From positions 124,001-188,000 of the forward strand of contig NZ_JASJOF010000004.1 of NCBI RefSeq assembly GCF_030163795.1: a DNA stretch of 64,000 bases, written 5' to 3'. The notes beneath the pieces were generated by a model that saw only the letters and a list, made by a program, of their open reading frames with translations, searched no databases and was not told where the DNA came from. The stretch is from Roseicyclus marinus (GTDB lineage Bacteria > Pseudomonadota > Alphaproteobacteria > Rhodobacterales > Rhodobacteraceae). This document shows, one piece after another, positions 57,110 to 64,000 of the stretch (position 1 is the first letter of the stretch; each line of letters starts with the position of its first letter). Position numbers and translations under genes: made by a program.

Positions 57110-58399
57110 ATGACCTACCAGCCCAAATCCGACTTCCTGCGCGAGATCATCGCGCGCGGATTCCTGGCCGATTGCACCGACCTGCAAGGCCTCGACGAGA
57201 CGCTGCTGAAGGGCCCGGTCACCTGCTATATCGGCTATGATGCGACGGCCAAGTCGCTCCATGTGGGCCACCTTCTGAACATCATGCTCCTGCGCTGGTG
57301 GCAGAAAACCGGCAACCGCCCGATCACGCTGATGGGGGGCGGCACGACCAAGGTGGGCGATCCAAGCTTTCGCGCCGATGAACGCCCGCTGCTCACCCCC
57401 GACCAGATCGACGCCAATATCGCGGGGATGCAGCGCGTTTTCGACCGCTACCTCGGCTATGGTGCCAGCGCGACCGTGCCCTCCAGCAGCGAAGCGGTAG
57501 GGCCCAAAACGCACGCGCTGATGCTCAACAATGCCGAATGGCTCGACGGGCTCAACTACCTCGATTTCCTGCGCGACATCGGGCGGCATTTCTCGGTCAA
57601 CCGGATGCTGTCTTTCGAGAGCGTGAAATCGCGGCTCGACCGCGAGCAAAGCCTCAGCTTCCTCGAATTCAACTACATGATCCTGCAAGCCTATGATTTC
57701 CTCGAGCTCTTCCGCCGCGAGGGCTGCGTGCTGCAAATGGGCGGCTCGGATCAGTGGGGCAATATCATCAACGGCATCGACCTCACCCGCCGGGTTCTCG
57801 ATGCCGAGATCCACGGCCTGACCACGCCGCTTCTGACCACCTCGGATGGCCGCAAGATGGGCAAGTCGCAGGGCGGCGCCATCTGGCTCGACGGCGACAT
57901 GCTTTCGCCCTACGAATTCTGGCAATTCTGGCGCAACACGACCGATGCCGATGTGGGCCGCTTCCTCAAGCTCTACACCGAGCTTCCCGTCGCCGAATGC
58001 GACCGGTTGGGCGCATTGCAAGGGGCCGAGATCAACGAGGGCAAGATCATCCTCGCCAATGCGGTTACCACGCTCCTGCACGGGGCGGACGCCGCGCAAG
58101 CGGCCGAGGCGACGGCGCGCGAAGTCTTCGAAAAGGGCGGCATGGGCGATGACCTGCCCACCCTCACCCTCACCGCCGCCGAAATCGGCGAAGGGATCTC
58201 GGTCGCGCAACTCATCACCCGCTCCGGCCTCGCCGCGTCAGGCAAGGAGGCCAAGCGCCTGATCGCGGAGGGCGGTGCACGGATGAATGACGCGGGCCTG
58301 ACCGATGCCGGGCTGATGGTGACCGCCGCCGATCTGGCCCAGCCGATCAAGCTTTCGGCCGGCAAAAAGCGTCACGCGCTGGTGGTCTTGCAGGATTAA
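57110..58399 (+). CDS. tyrS: Tyrosyl-tRNA synthetase
   Basis: Class I synthetase of 429 residues. The ATP motif HVGH is at about residue 51 ([12 protein letters not shown]), KMSKS appears as [10 protein letters not shown], and tyrosine-binding CYIGYDATA is upstream. An S4 domain at the C-terminus ([19 protein letters not shown]) binds tRNA. The start at 57110 is chosen for its GGAG site over two upstream in-frame ATGs. Confidence 0.96.
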   Translation: MTYQPKSDFLREIIARGFLADCTDLQGLDETLLKGPVTCYIGYDATAKSLHVGHLLNIMLLRWWQKTGNRPITLMGGGTTKVGDPSFRADERPLLTPDQIDANIAGMQRVFDRYLGYGASATVPSSSEAVGPKTHALMLNNAEWLDGLNYLDFLRDIGRHFSVNRMLSFESVKSRLDREQSLSFLEFNYMILQAYDFLELFRREGCVLQMGGSDQWGNIINGIDLTRRVLDAEIHGLTTPLLTTSDGRKMGKSQGGAIWLDGDMLSPYEFWQFWRNTTDADVGRFLKLYTELPVAECDRLGALQGAEINEGKIILANAVTTLLHGADAAQAAEATAREVFEKGGMGDDLPTLTLTAAEIGEGISVAQLITRSGLAASGKEAKRLIAEGGARMNDAGLTDAGLMVTAADLAQPIKLSAGKKRHALVVLQD

Positions 58400-58414
58400 C
58401 CTTTCGTCAGGATT

Positions 58415-58458
58415 CGGGCCCCGGATTTAACCTTTCCACAAGGATTGGCCGGGGCCCG
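58415..58458 (+). terminator. Hairpin after tyrS, overlapping a tandem repeat
   Basis: CGGGCCCCGG (58415-58424) pairs perfectly with CCGGGGCCCG (58449-58458) around a 24-nt loop. The same region holds two copies of GGAT(T)TAACCTTTC...AGGATT (from 58393 and 58423). No T-tract follows directly. Confidence 0.5.
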
Positions 58459-58498
58459 TTAGCCTTCCCTTAAGCATCGGCAGGGCAATCTCGCGCCC

Positions 58499-59416
58499 AT
58501 GTCCGATGCCGCGCCCCTCCAGCAATCCGCCCTCTACGCTGCCGCACTGTCTCGGCTCGACGTGCCGATCCAACAGCTACGCGGCCCCGATGGCCCGATG
58601 CTTGTCCTGATGCGCCACATGCCTCTGTTGGGCTGCGTCGCGCTGATCTCCCGCCCTCAGGGCCGGATCGACGGCGACCTGCGCAAGACCCTCGGCGCAC
58701 GCCTTCTCCTCGTGAACGCGGACAGTTTTGAACAGGGTCAACATCTTGCCAAAATTGGATTTTTCCGCATCTCTCCCCCTCGAACCCACGCCCATCTGTC
58801 GCTTGCAGGCGGGCCTGAGGATTGGCTTGCCCGCATGCGGGGCAAATGGCGCAACCGCCTGCGCCACGGCTTGCGGCAAGGGTTGGAGCTGCGCGGGGGT
58901 ACCATGCCAGCCGATTGCAATCATTGGCTTTTTCTCTGCGAGGCGGCCCAGCAGAAAGCCCGCTCCTACCGCAACCTCCCCCCTGCCCTGATCGCAGCCA
59001 TGGCCGCCGCCGACCCCACGGCCCTGCACCTGTTCACGGCGCGCAAGGACGGCAAAACCTGCGCCGCGATGCTCTTTGCCCGCCATGAAAATAGCGCAAC
59101 ATATCTCATCGGCTGGTCGGACGCGGCGGGCCGCAAGACCTCCGCGCACCCGGTTCTGATGTGGCAAGCGATGGCGGACCTGCACGGATCGGGCGTAACG
59201 GAGATCGACCTAGGCCATTGTGATCAAAAACGAAACCCCGGCCTTGCCCATTTCAAACTGGGCAGCGGCGCAGCTTTCCGCCTTCTTGGCGGGACATGGA
59301 TCACCGCCCCCGGCCTTGAATTGCTCCGCCCACGAACCCTTCGGGTCCCTATCCCGCTACCGCCCGCAACAGACGCGCCCGCGCAGGTGGAACGGCGCGG
59401 ATTTCCAGCCCCGTGA
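58499..59416 (+). CDS. FemAB/GNAT-like acyltransferase
   Basis: A 305-residue protein with the FemAB-like GNAT pattern: WLARMRGKWRNRLRHGLRQG, LFTARKDGKTCAAMLFARH, GWSDAAGRKTSAHPVLMWQA and EIDLGHCDQKRNPGLAHFKL. It probably transfers an acyl or amino-acyl group; substrate unknown. Its last 68 bp overlap the end of olsB on the other strand, which is unusual for this compact region. Confidence 0.82.
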   Translation: MSDAAPLQQSALYAAALSRLDVPIQQLRGPDGPMLVLMRHMPLLGCVALISRPQGRIDGDLRKTLGARLLLVNADSFEQGQHLAKIGFFRISPPRTHAHLSLAGGPEDWLARMRGKWRNRLRHGLRQGLELRGGTMPADCNHWLFLCEAAQQKARSYRNLPPALIAAMAAADPTALHLFTARKDGKTCAAMLFARHENSATYLIGWSDAAGRKTSAHPVLMWQAMADLHGSGVTEIDLGHCDQKRNPGLAHFKLGSGAAFRLLGGTWITAPGLELLRPRTLRVPIPLPPATDAPAQVERRGFPAP

Positions 59417-60086
59417 ACACATGCAGCGTCCCCAAATCGCGGTCGATCACCGCATGGTCGCTGACCCAACCACCCATGAGCAGGTAGGTCCGCAGCAAGG
59501 GCGGCATCTTGGCCTGCGCGCGTTTCAGATCGGGTTTGCGCCGCAATCGGCTGGCAAACCGGAACACCGCCGGCGCCTTGACCCGCGGCAACCAGCGTTT
59601 GGGCGCGATATGCCGATCCCGCAAAAGCGCGAAGGCGTCGTAATATTCCCGCGCCTCAATGCCGTGAAAGGACGAACATCCGAACAGCATTTCAACGCCT
59701 TGCCGGTCGACATATTCCGTCATCGCGCCCCATGCGACGCGCAAGATATCGGGATCGCGCCAGTCGGGATGGATGCAGAAGCGGCCCATCTCAACCATCG
59801 GCCCGTCGAAATCGGCCAAGGCGGACAATTCGTAGAACTGCGCCGAATAGCTGCGCCCGATCTCGGCCCCCGAGCCGAGGTGCAGAAGGCGGAAACAGCA
59901 CACCAGATCGCCGCTGCGTGCCTCTTCGACAAGGACATGGGTGCAGGCGGCGTCGAAATCATCGGTGTCGGGCCGGGACGCATCCGGACCGCGAAACGCC
60001 AGCGCCCGCAGGCGTTGCGCGGCCTCAAGATCCTCGGGGCCAAGCGCCGTGCGCGCCCGGTACCGTCCCTTTGCAAAGCTCAACAT
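59349..60086 (-). CDS. olsB: L-ornithine N-alpha-acyltransferase
   Basis: Makes lyso-ornithine lipid from ornithine and 3-hydroxyacyl-ACP. The 245-residue chain has ARTALGPEDLEAAQRLRALA, the GNAT-like YELSALADFDGPMVEMGRFC, and DILRVAWGAMTEYVDRQGV. ATG 60107 is an alternative start. OlsA, which completes ornithine lipid synthesis, is not adjacent. Ornithine lipids are membrane lipids of Rhodobacteraceae, used especially when phosphate is low. Confidence 0.9.
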   Translation of the reverse strand: MLSFAKGRYRARTALGPEDLEAAQRLRALAFRGPDASRPDTDDFDAACTHVLVEEARSGDLVCCFRLLHLGSGAEIGRSYSAQFYELSALADFDGPMVEMGRFCIHPDWRDPDILRVAWGAMTEYVDRQGVEMLFGCSSFHGIEAREYYDAFALLRDRHIAPKRWLPRVKAPAVFRFASRLRRKPDLKRAQAKMPPLLRTYLLMGGWVSDHAVIDRDLGTLHVFTGLEIRAVPPARARLLRAVAG

Positions 60087-60210
60087 CGCTCGGTCCGCTC
60101 CTGCCATGCCGGTCCGACTGCGCCGATCCGCGGCTTGGGGATAATCTGCGCCGATGACGATCGCGCGACAAGGGGATGCGGGACGCGCGACATGCCGCGC
60201 CGCCCGTCCG

Positions 60211-60669
60211 TCAGTCGCCGAGCCCCTCGCCGATGTTGATGCGGCCGAAATTCGACAGGATCTGTGCAAGGAAGGAAATCTCGCGCACCGAACTGGTGGT
60301 CACGCGGCGCGACAGCTGCACGATCTGCCCATCCTCGAGGCCGAATTCCTCGATGTTGCTGACCCGCCCCTGCCCATCGAAGGACACGGCGAGGATCTGG
60401 CGCTCGGTGATCTCCGGGGCGCGATAGGCATAGTTGCGGACGCGGTAGGCGGTGTAGAACCACGCCTCGTCGCGCATGATGCCGGCGGACCCGGGACGGC
60501 CGATCGCCTCGATCACCGCCTCGCGGCTGTCGCCGATATCGACCTCGGCCAAATCTTCGGGCGGAGGGAAATAGCCGTGGTTGTTGAACGTGGCCGAGCA
60601 GGCCACCAGCCCGAGGGCCAGCACCACCCCGACAAGGCCTGTCCGCAAACTGCGCATCGACACCTGCAT
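60211..60669 (-). CDS. bamE: Outer-membrane assembly lipoprotein BamE
   Basis: A 152-residue SmpA/OmlA-type lipoprotein of the BAM complex. The lipobox LGLVACS gives a mature N-terminal Cys near residue 24. The family fold is marked by DIGDSREAVIEAIGRPGSAG, EAWFYTAYRVRNYAYR and VSFDGQGRVSNIEEF. It is divergent from yceD. The family start could also be Met5. Confidence 0.93.
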   Translation of the reverse strand: MQVSMRSLRTGLVGVVLALGLVACSATFNNHGYFPPPEDLAEVDIGDSREAVIEAIGRPGSAGIMRDEAWFYTAYRVRNYAYRAPEITERQILAVSFDGQGRVSNIEEFGLEDGQIVQLSRRVTTSSVREISFLAQILSNFGRINIGEGLGD

Positions 60670-60820
60670 GATCGCTCAACCGCCCCGTTGCTGGACCCGT
60701 TCTTGCCCCTGCGCACCCGCCTTTCCCTTGCGAAGCCGCGCGAAGCTTTCTATCCGCTTAACCCACCCCGGCGCACAGGGCAAGTTTGCGCCGCAGTCCC
60801 GACCAGACCGGAGGCCAGCC

Positions 60821-61378
60821 ATGGCACAGGACGACACGATCCTGACCCTCGCCCGATTGCCGCGCGGCAGCGCGCGCAGTTTCGAGATCACGCCCGATGC
60901 CGCGGGGCGCGCGCGGCTTGCGGACGAGTTGAACCTGTCCGCGCTGCGCAAGCTGCGCTTTGCGGGCAGTCTGTTGCCCGAGGGCGCGCGCGACTGGCGG
61001 CTTGAGGCAACGCTTGGCGCGACCGTGGTGCAGCCCTGCGTCGTGACCGCCGAACCCGTGACCACCCGCATCGACGATGCCGTCCTGCGCCGCTACCTCG
61101 CCGATATGGACGAGCCCACCGGCGACGAGGTCGAGATGCCGGAGGACGACACCGCCGAACCCCTGCCCGCGACGCTGGACCTGGGGCAGATCATGGCCGA
61201 GGCGCTGGCGCTGGCTTTGCCGCTTTACCCACGCGCCGAAGGGGCGGCACTTGACGCCGCCGTCTTCGCGCCGCCAGGCGTCGCGCCACTGACCGACGAA
61301 GTGGCCAAGCCGCTGGCAGGCCTTGCCGCGCTGCGCGACCGGTTGACGGGCGGCAACACCGATGACGGCAACGCCTGA
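60821..61378 (+). CDS. YceD family protein (DUF177)
   Basis: A 185-residue protein of the YceD/DUF177 family, which regularly precedes rpmF and is implicated in 23S rRNA accumulation in plants and bacteria. Features are FEITPDAAGRARLADEL, the Cys-bearing VVQPCVVTAEPV, and acidic DEVEMPEDDTAE. GGAGG lies 5 bp upstream of ATG 60821. Confidence 0.9.
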   Translation: MAQDDTILTLARLPRGSARSFEITPDAAGRARLADELNLSALRKLRFAGSLLPEGARDWRLEATLGATVVQPCVVTAEPVTTRIDDAVLRRYLADMDEPTGDEVEMPEDDTAEPLPATLDLGQIMAEALALALPLYPRAEGAALDAAVFAPPGVAPLTDEVAKPLAGLAALRDRLTGGNTDDGNA

Positions 61379-61426
61379 ACGGGTGAGCGGATTCGAGGGC
61401 CGTTTCCGGACCCGCATCTGGGACAA

Positions 61427-61459
61427 ATTCAGAGCCCGATTCAGAGCCCAATTCAGGGG
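61427..61459 (+). repeat. 12-bp tandem repeat upstream of rpmF
   Basis: ATTCAGAGCCCG, ATTCAGAGCCCA and a partial ATTCAGGGG lie in tandem within the 255-bp yceD-rpmF gap. A TTGCAT-N16-TATGTT pair just downstream could be a promoter for rpmF-plsX-fabH. Nothing else is evident in the gap. Confidence 0.55.
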
Positions 61460-61633
61460 TTGCATGACCCGGAAATCCGAGTATGTTCCCGGCCTCATTC
61501 GCTCCTGCCCCGACGTGCCTCTTCGCGCTGGTAAAATCGGTCGCGTCACGTTAGGCACCGGGAAACGGACGAACCAGATTCTGATTGCACGGGCGGCCAC
61601 ACCGGGATCGCCCCCGAACACCGAGGTTGTGAC

Positions 61634-61840
61634 ATGGCTGTCCCCCAGAACCGAGTGACGCGTTCGCGTCGTGGCATGCGTCGTTCCCACGATTCCCTCG
61701 TTGGCGGCAATCCGAACGAATGCCCCTCCTGCGGGGAGCTGAAGCGCCCGCACCACGTCTGCCCGTCCTGCGGCACCTACAATGACCGCGAGGTCATCGC
61801 GAAGGCCGACGAGATCGACCTCGACGAAGACGCGGCCTGA
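61634..61840 (+). CDS. rpmF: 50S ribosomal protein L32
   Basis: The 68-residue L32 with [20 protein letters not shown] and an intact zinc ribbon [18 protein letters not shown]. It is of the zinc-containing type. The ribosomal gene leads into plsX-fabH. Confidence 0.98.
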   Translation: MAVPQNRVTRSRRGMRRSHDSLVGGNPNECPSCGELKRPHHVCPSCGTYNDREVIAKADEIDLDEDAA

Positions 61841-61876
61841 TCCGACATCGGCCCGAGGCGTGAGGCGACCCGCGGG

Positions 61877-62974
61877 ATGACCCAGGGAACAGCACTGACC
61901 GCCAACACGATCCCGGGCACCATCCTGTCCATCGACGCGATGGGCGGCGATCACGGCCCGGCGGCCGTGGTGGCTGGTATGGCGCGTGCGGCCGGCAAGA
62001 ACGAGGCGCTGCGCTTCATCGTGCATGGCGACCGCCCCGAGCTGGAGCGGCTGATCGAGCGCCGCCGCGGCCTGTCCGACCGGTGCGAGATCCGCCACGC
62101 CGAGGCCGTCGTCACGATGCACGACAAGCCCTCGCAAGTGATGCGCCACGGCAAGGACACATCGATGTGGTCCTGTATCGAAGCCGTTCGCAACGGCGAG
62201 GCGGGGGCCGCCGTCAGCTGCGGCAATACTGGCGCGTTGATGGCGTTGAGCATGATCCGCCTGCGCAAGATCGAAGGCGTGAACCGACCCGCCATCGCCT
62301 GTCTCTGGCCATCGCGCAATCCCAGCGGCTTCAACGTGATGCTGGATGTGGGCGCCGATATCCGCGCCGATGCGGGCGACCTGCTGCAATACGCCCTGAT
62401 GGGGGCAAGCTATGCGCGCAATGGGCTTGACCTGAAACGCCCGCGCGTCGGCCTGCTGAACGTGGGCACCGAAGAACACAAGGGCCGCGCCGAACTGAAA
62501 CTGGCCGCCGACCTGATCGAACGGGTCAGCGAAGCTGCCGATTTCGATTTCATCGGCTTCGTCGAGGGCGGCGACTTGCCCTCCGACAAGGTCGACGTGA
62601 TCGTGACGGACGGGTTCACCGGCAATGTCGCGCTGAAGACCGGCGAGGGCACCGCGCGGCTGATCCGGGAACTTCTGGGCGAAGCCTTCCGGTTTTCGCC
62701 GCTCAGCCGGGTTGCCGCGCTTTTGGCCTATACCTCGCTCCGGCGGCTGTCGAAACGGATCGACCCGCGCCGGGTCAACGGTGGCGTTTTCCTGGGGCTG
62801 AACGGGACGGTCGTGAAATCCCACGGCTCGGCAGACGAAACCGGCGTCGCGGCGGCGATCAAGCTGGCCGCGCGGCTGGCGGCTGCGGGCTTCAACGAGC
62901 GTCTGACGGCGCGATTGGCCGAGGCCGAACAGGCCGCAGCGGCGGCGATTCAAGCGGAGGCCGGACAGGCATGA
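61877..62974 (+). CDS. plsX: Phosphate acyltransferase PlsX
   Basis: Converts acyl-ACP to acyl-phosphate for phospholipid synthesis. The 365-residue chain has ILSIDAMGGDHGPAAVVAGM, AVSCGNTGALMALSM and DGFTGNVALKTGEGTARL. It overlaps fabH by 4 bp (ATGA). Confidence 0.97.
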   Translation: MTQGTALTANTIPGTILSIDAMGGDHGPAAVVAGMARAAGKNEALRFIVHGDRPELERLIERRRGLSDRCEIRHAEAVVTMHDKPSQVMRHGKDTSMWSCIEAVRNGEAGAAVSCGNTGALMALSMIRLRKIEGVNRPAIACLWPSRNPSGFNVMLDVGADIRADAGDLLQYALMGASYARNGLDLKRPRVGLLNVGTEEHKGRAELKLAADLIERVSEAADFDFIGFVEGGDLPSDKVDVIVTDGFTGNVALKTGEGTARLIRELLGEAFRFSPLSRVAALLAYTSLRRLSKRIDPRRVNGGVFLGLNGTVVKSHGSADETGVAAAIKLAARLAAAGFNERLTARLAEAEQAAAAAIQAEAGQA

Positions 62975-63948
62975 CGAAAACCCGCGCCGTTCCGGTCGGT
63001 ATCGGCCATTACCTGCCTGCGCGCGTCGTTGAAAACGCGGAATTCGAAAAGACGCTGGACACCAGCGACGATTGGATCCGGTCGCGCTCGGGGATCGAGC
63101 GGCGGCATTTCGCGGCCGAGGGCGAGACCACCAGCCAGATGGCGGTGGCGGCCGCGCGTGCTGCGCTCGACATGGCGGGCCTGCAAGCCGACGACATCGA
63201 CGCGGTGATCGTCGCCACCTCCACCCCCGACCTGACCTTTCCATCCTGCGCCACCATGGTTCAGGCGGGGCTTGGGATGCAGAGGGGATTCGCCTTCGAC
63301 GTACAGGCGGTCTGCGCCGGGTTCGTCTTTGCGCTGGCCAATGCGGATGCGCTGATCGTGTCGGGACAGGCGCGCCGGGTTCTGGTGATCGGGGCCGAAA
63401 CCTTCAGCCGCATCATGGATTGGACCGATCGCGGCACCTGCGTCCTGTTCGGCGATGGGGCGGGCGCGCTGATCCTCGAGGCGCAAACGGGCACGGGCGG
63501 ATCTGATGACCGCGGGATCCTTGCCACCGATCTGAATTCGGACGGGCGGTACCGCGATATTCTTTATGTCGACGGCGGCGTGTCTTCGTCGCAGACCACC
63601 GGCGTCCTGCGCATGGAAGGCCGCGAAGTTTTTCGCCATGCCGTTGAAAAGCTTGCCGAAACGGCAACCGCCGCGCTGGAGAAGGCGGGGGTGGGTATCG
63701 ATCAGGTCGATTGGATCGTGCCGCATCAGGCGAACCTGCGCATCATCACCCGCACCGCGCAAAAGATGGGTATGGGCATGGATCAGGTCGTGGTGACGGT
63801 GCAAGATCACGGCAACACCTCTGCTGCTTCGATCCCGCTGGCGCTGTCGGTGGGGGTCGCGCGCGGCCAGATCAAGCAGGGCGATCTGCTGGTTTGCGAA
63901 GCCATCGGCGGCGGCCTTGCCTGGGGCGCGGTGGTCATCCGCTGGTAG
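62971..63948 (+). CDS. fabH: 3-oxoacyl-ACP synthase III
   Basis: Starts fatty acid chains by condensing acetyl-CoA with malonyl-ACP. The 325 residues contain the Cys-His-Asn triad: C115 (VQAVCAGFVF), H252 (IVPHQANLRI) and N282 (DHGNTSAASIP). It is translationally coupled to plsX. Confidence 0.98.
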   Translation: MTKTRAVPVGIGHYLPARVVENAEFEKTLDTSDDWIRSRSGIERRHFAAEGETTSQMAVAAARAALDMAGLQADDIDAVIVATSTPDLTFPSCATMVQAGLGMQRGFAFDVQAVCAGFVFALANADALIVSGQARRVLVIGAETFSRIMDWTDRGTCVLFGDGAGALILEAQTGTGGSDDRGILATDLNSDGRYRDILYVDGGVSSSQTTGVLRMEGREVFRHAVEKLAETATAALEKAGVGIDQVDWIVPHQANLRIITRTAQKMGMGMDQVVVTVQDHGNTSAASIPLALSVGVARGQIKQGDLLVCEAIGGGLAWGAVVIRW

Positions 63949-64000
63949 GCTTTTGCAGCGGATAAACGCCACGGCCCAAACCCCCGTATTGACTTGAGAA
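63949..64000 (+). promoter_or_regulatory. End of window: possible promoter of the next gene
   Basis: TTGACT (63989-63994) would suit a -35 box for the gene that follows. In this group that gene is usually ihfA, but it is outside the window. Confidence 0.25.

Overview
This window is about 64 kb of high-GC, gene-dense chromosome from an alphaproteobacterium, most likely Rhodobacteraceae (Roseobacter group). The grounds are an F1-ATPase zeta-type inhibitor (DUF1476), a homocysteine methyltransferase paired with a separate corrinoid protein, a Hint_2 protein, OlsB, the order yceD-rpmF-plsX-fabH, and an alphaproteobacterial SOS box of the form GTTC-N7-GTTC in front of uvrA. I recognise 59 protein genes. 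I see no rRNA, tRNA, CRISPR array, prophage or insertion sequence, and base composition looks even throughout, so this reads as core chromosome.

Layout. 1-11 kb: uvrA with its SOS box, an MFS transporter, a Hint_2 protein, a secreted VWA protein with three C-terminal repeats, lpdA, DUF924, a second MFS transporter. 11-19 kb: queA, a giant AsmA-like protein, a Bcp peroxiredoxin, a DUF455 ferritin-like protein, and an overlapping LytM peptidase-bactofilin pair. 19-31 kb: DUF2189, amidase, prfB, PBP1A, amiC-type amidase, an aminotransferase, a DsbA-like oxidoreductase and rne. 31-43 kb: a DctB/DctD-like two-component pair, purC-purS-purQ, the F1 inhibitor, the split cobalamin methionine synthase genes, GNAT, EamA, DUF1638, sufE, a lipoprotein and RNase D. 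44-54.8 kb: two gap genes flank a PepSY/cytochrome b561/membrane-bound LuxR cluster and a polar amino acid ABC transporter; they are followed by an EamA exporter and an eno-led operon with ATGA junctions. 54.9-64 kb: rarD, anmK divergent from tyrS, a FemAB-like acyltransferase, olsB, bamE and yceD-rpmF-plsX-fabH.

Shared functions. Envelope biogenesis is prominent: PBP1A, AmiC, LytM-bactofilin, AsmA-like, BamE, OlsB, AnmK and PlsX/FabH. The lower-glycolysis genes gap1, gap2 and eno each carry a CG-centred TGTTAnCGnTAACA-like palindrome upstream, which suggests one LacI-type regulator. The homocysteine methyltransferase, corrinoid protein and DUF1638 gene lie within about 4 kb and may form a corrinoid methyl-transfer group.

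The non-coding part holds several small repeat families. An oriented motif reading CCGTATTTCGGGG then AAGATGAAGG lies on the 3' side of five genes. A 27-bp imperfect palindrome (GCGCAAAA...TTTTGCGC) occurs three times. There is also a pair of perfect 20-bp palindromes centred on CTGCAG, and a tandem hairpin array. The clearest protein oddities are a DctD-like regulator without a GAFTGA loop, and a Gap1 lacking the Asp that normally selects NAD.
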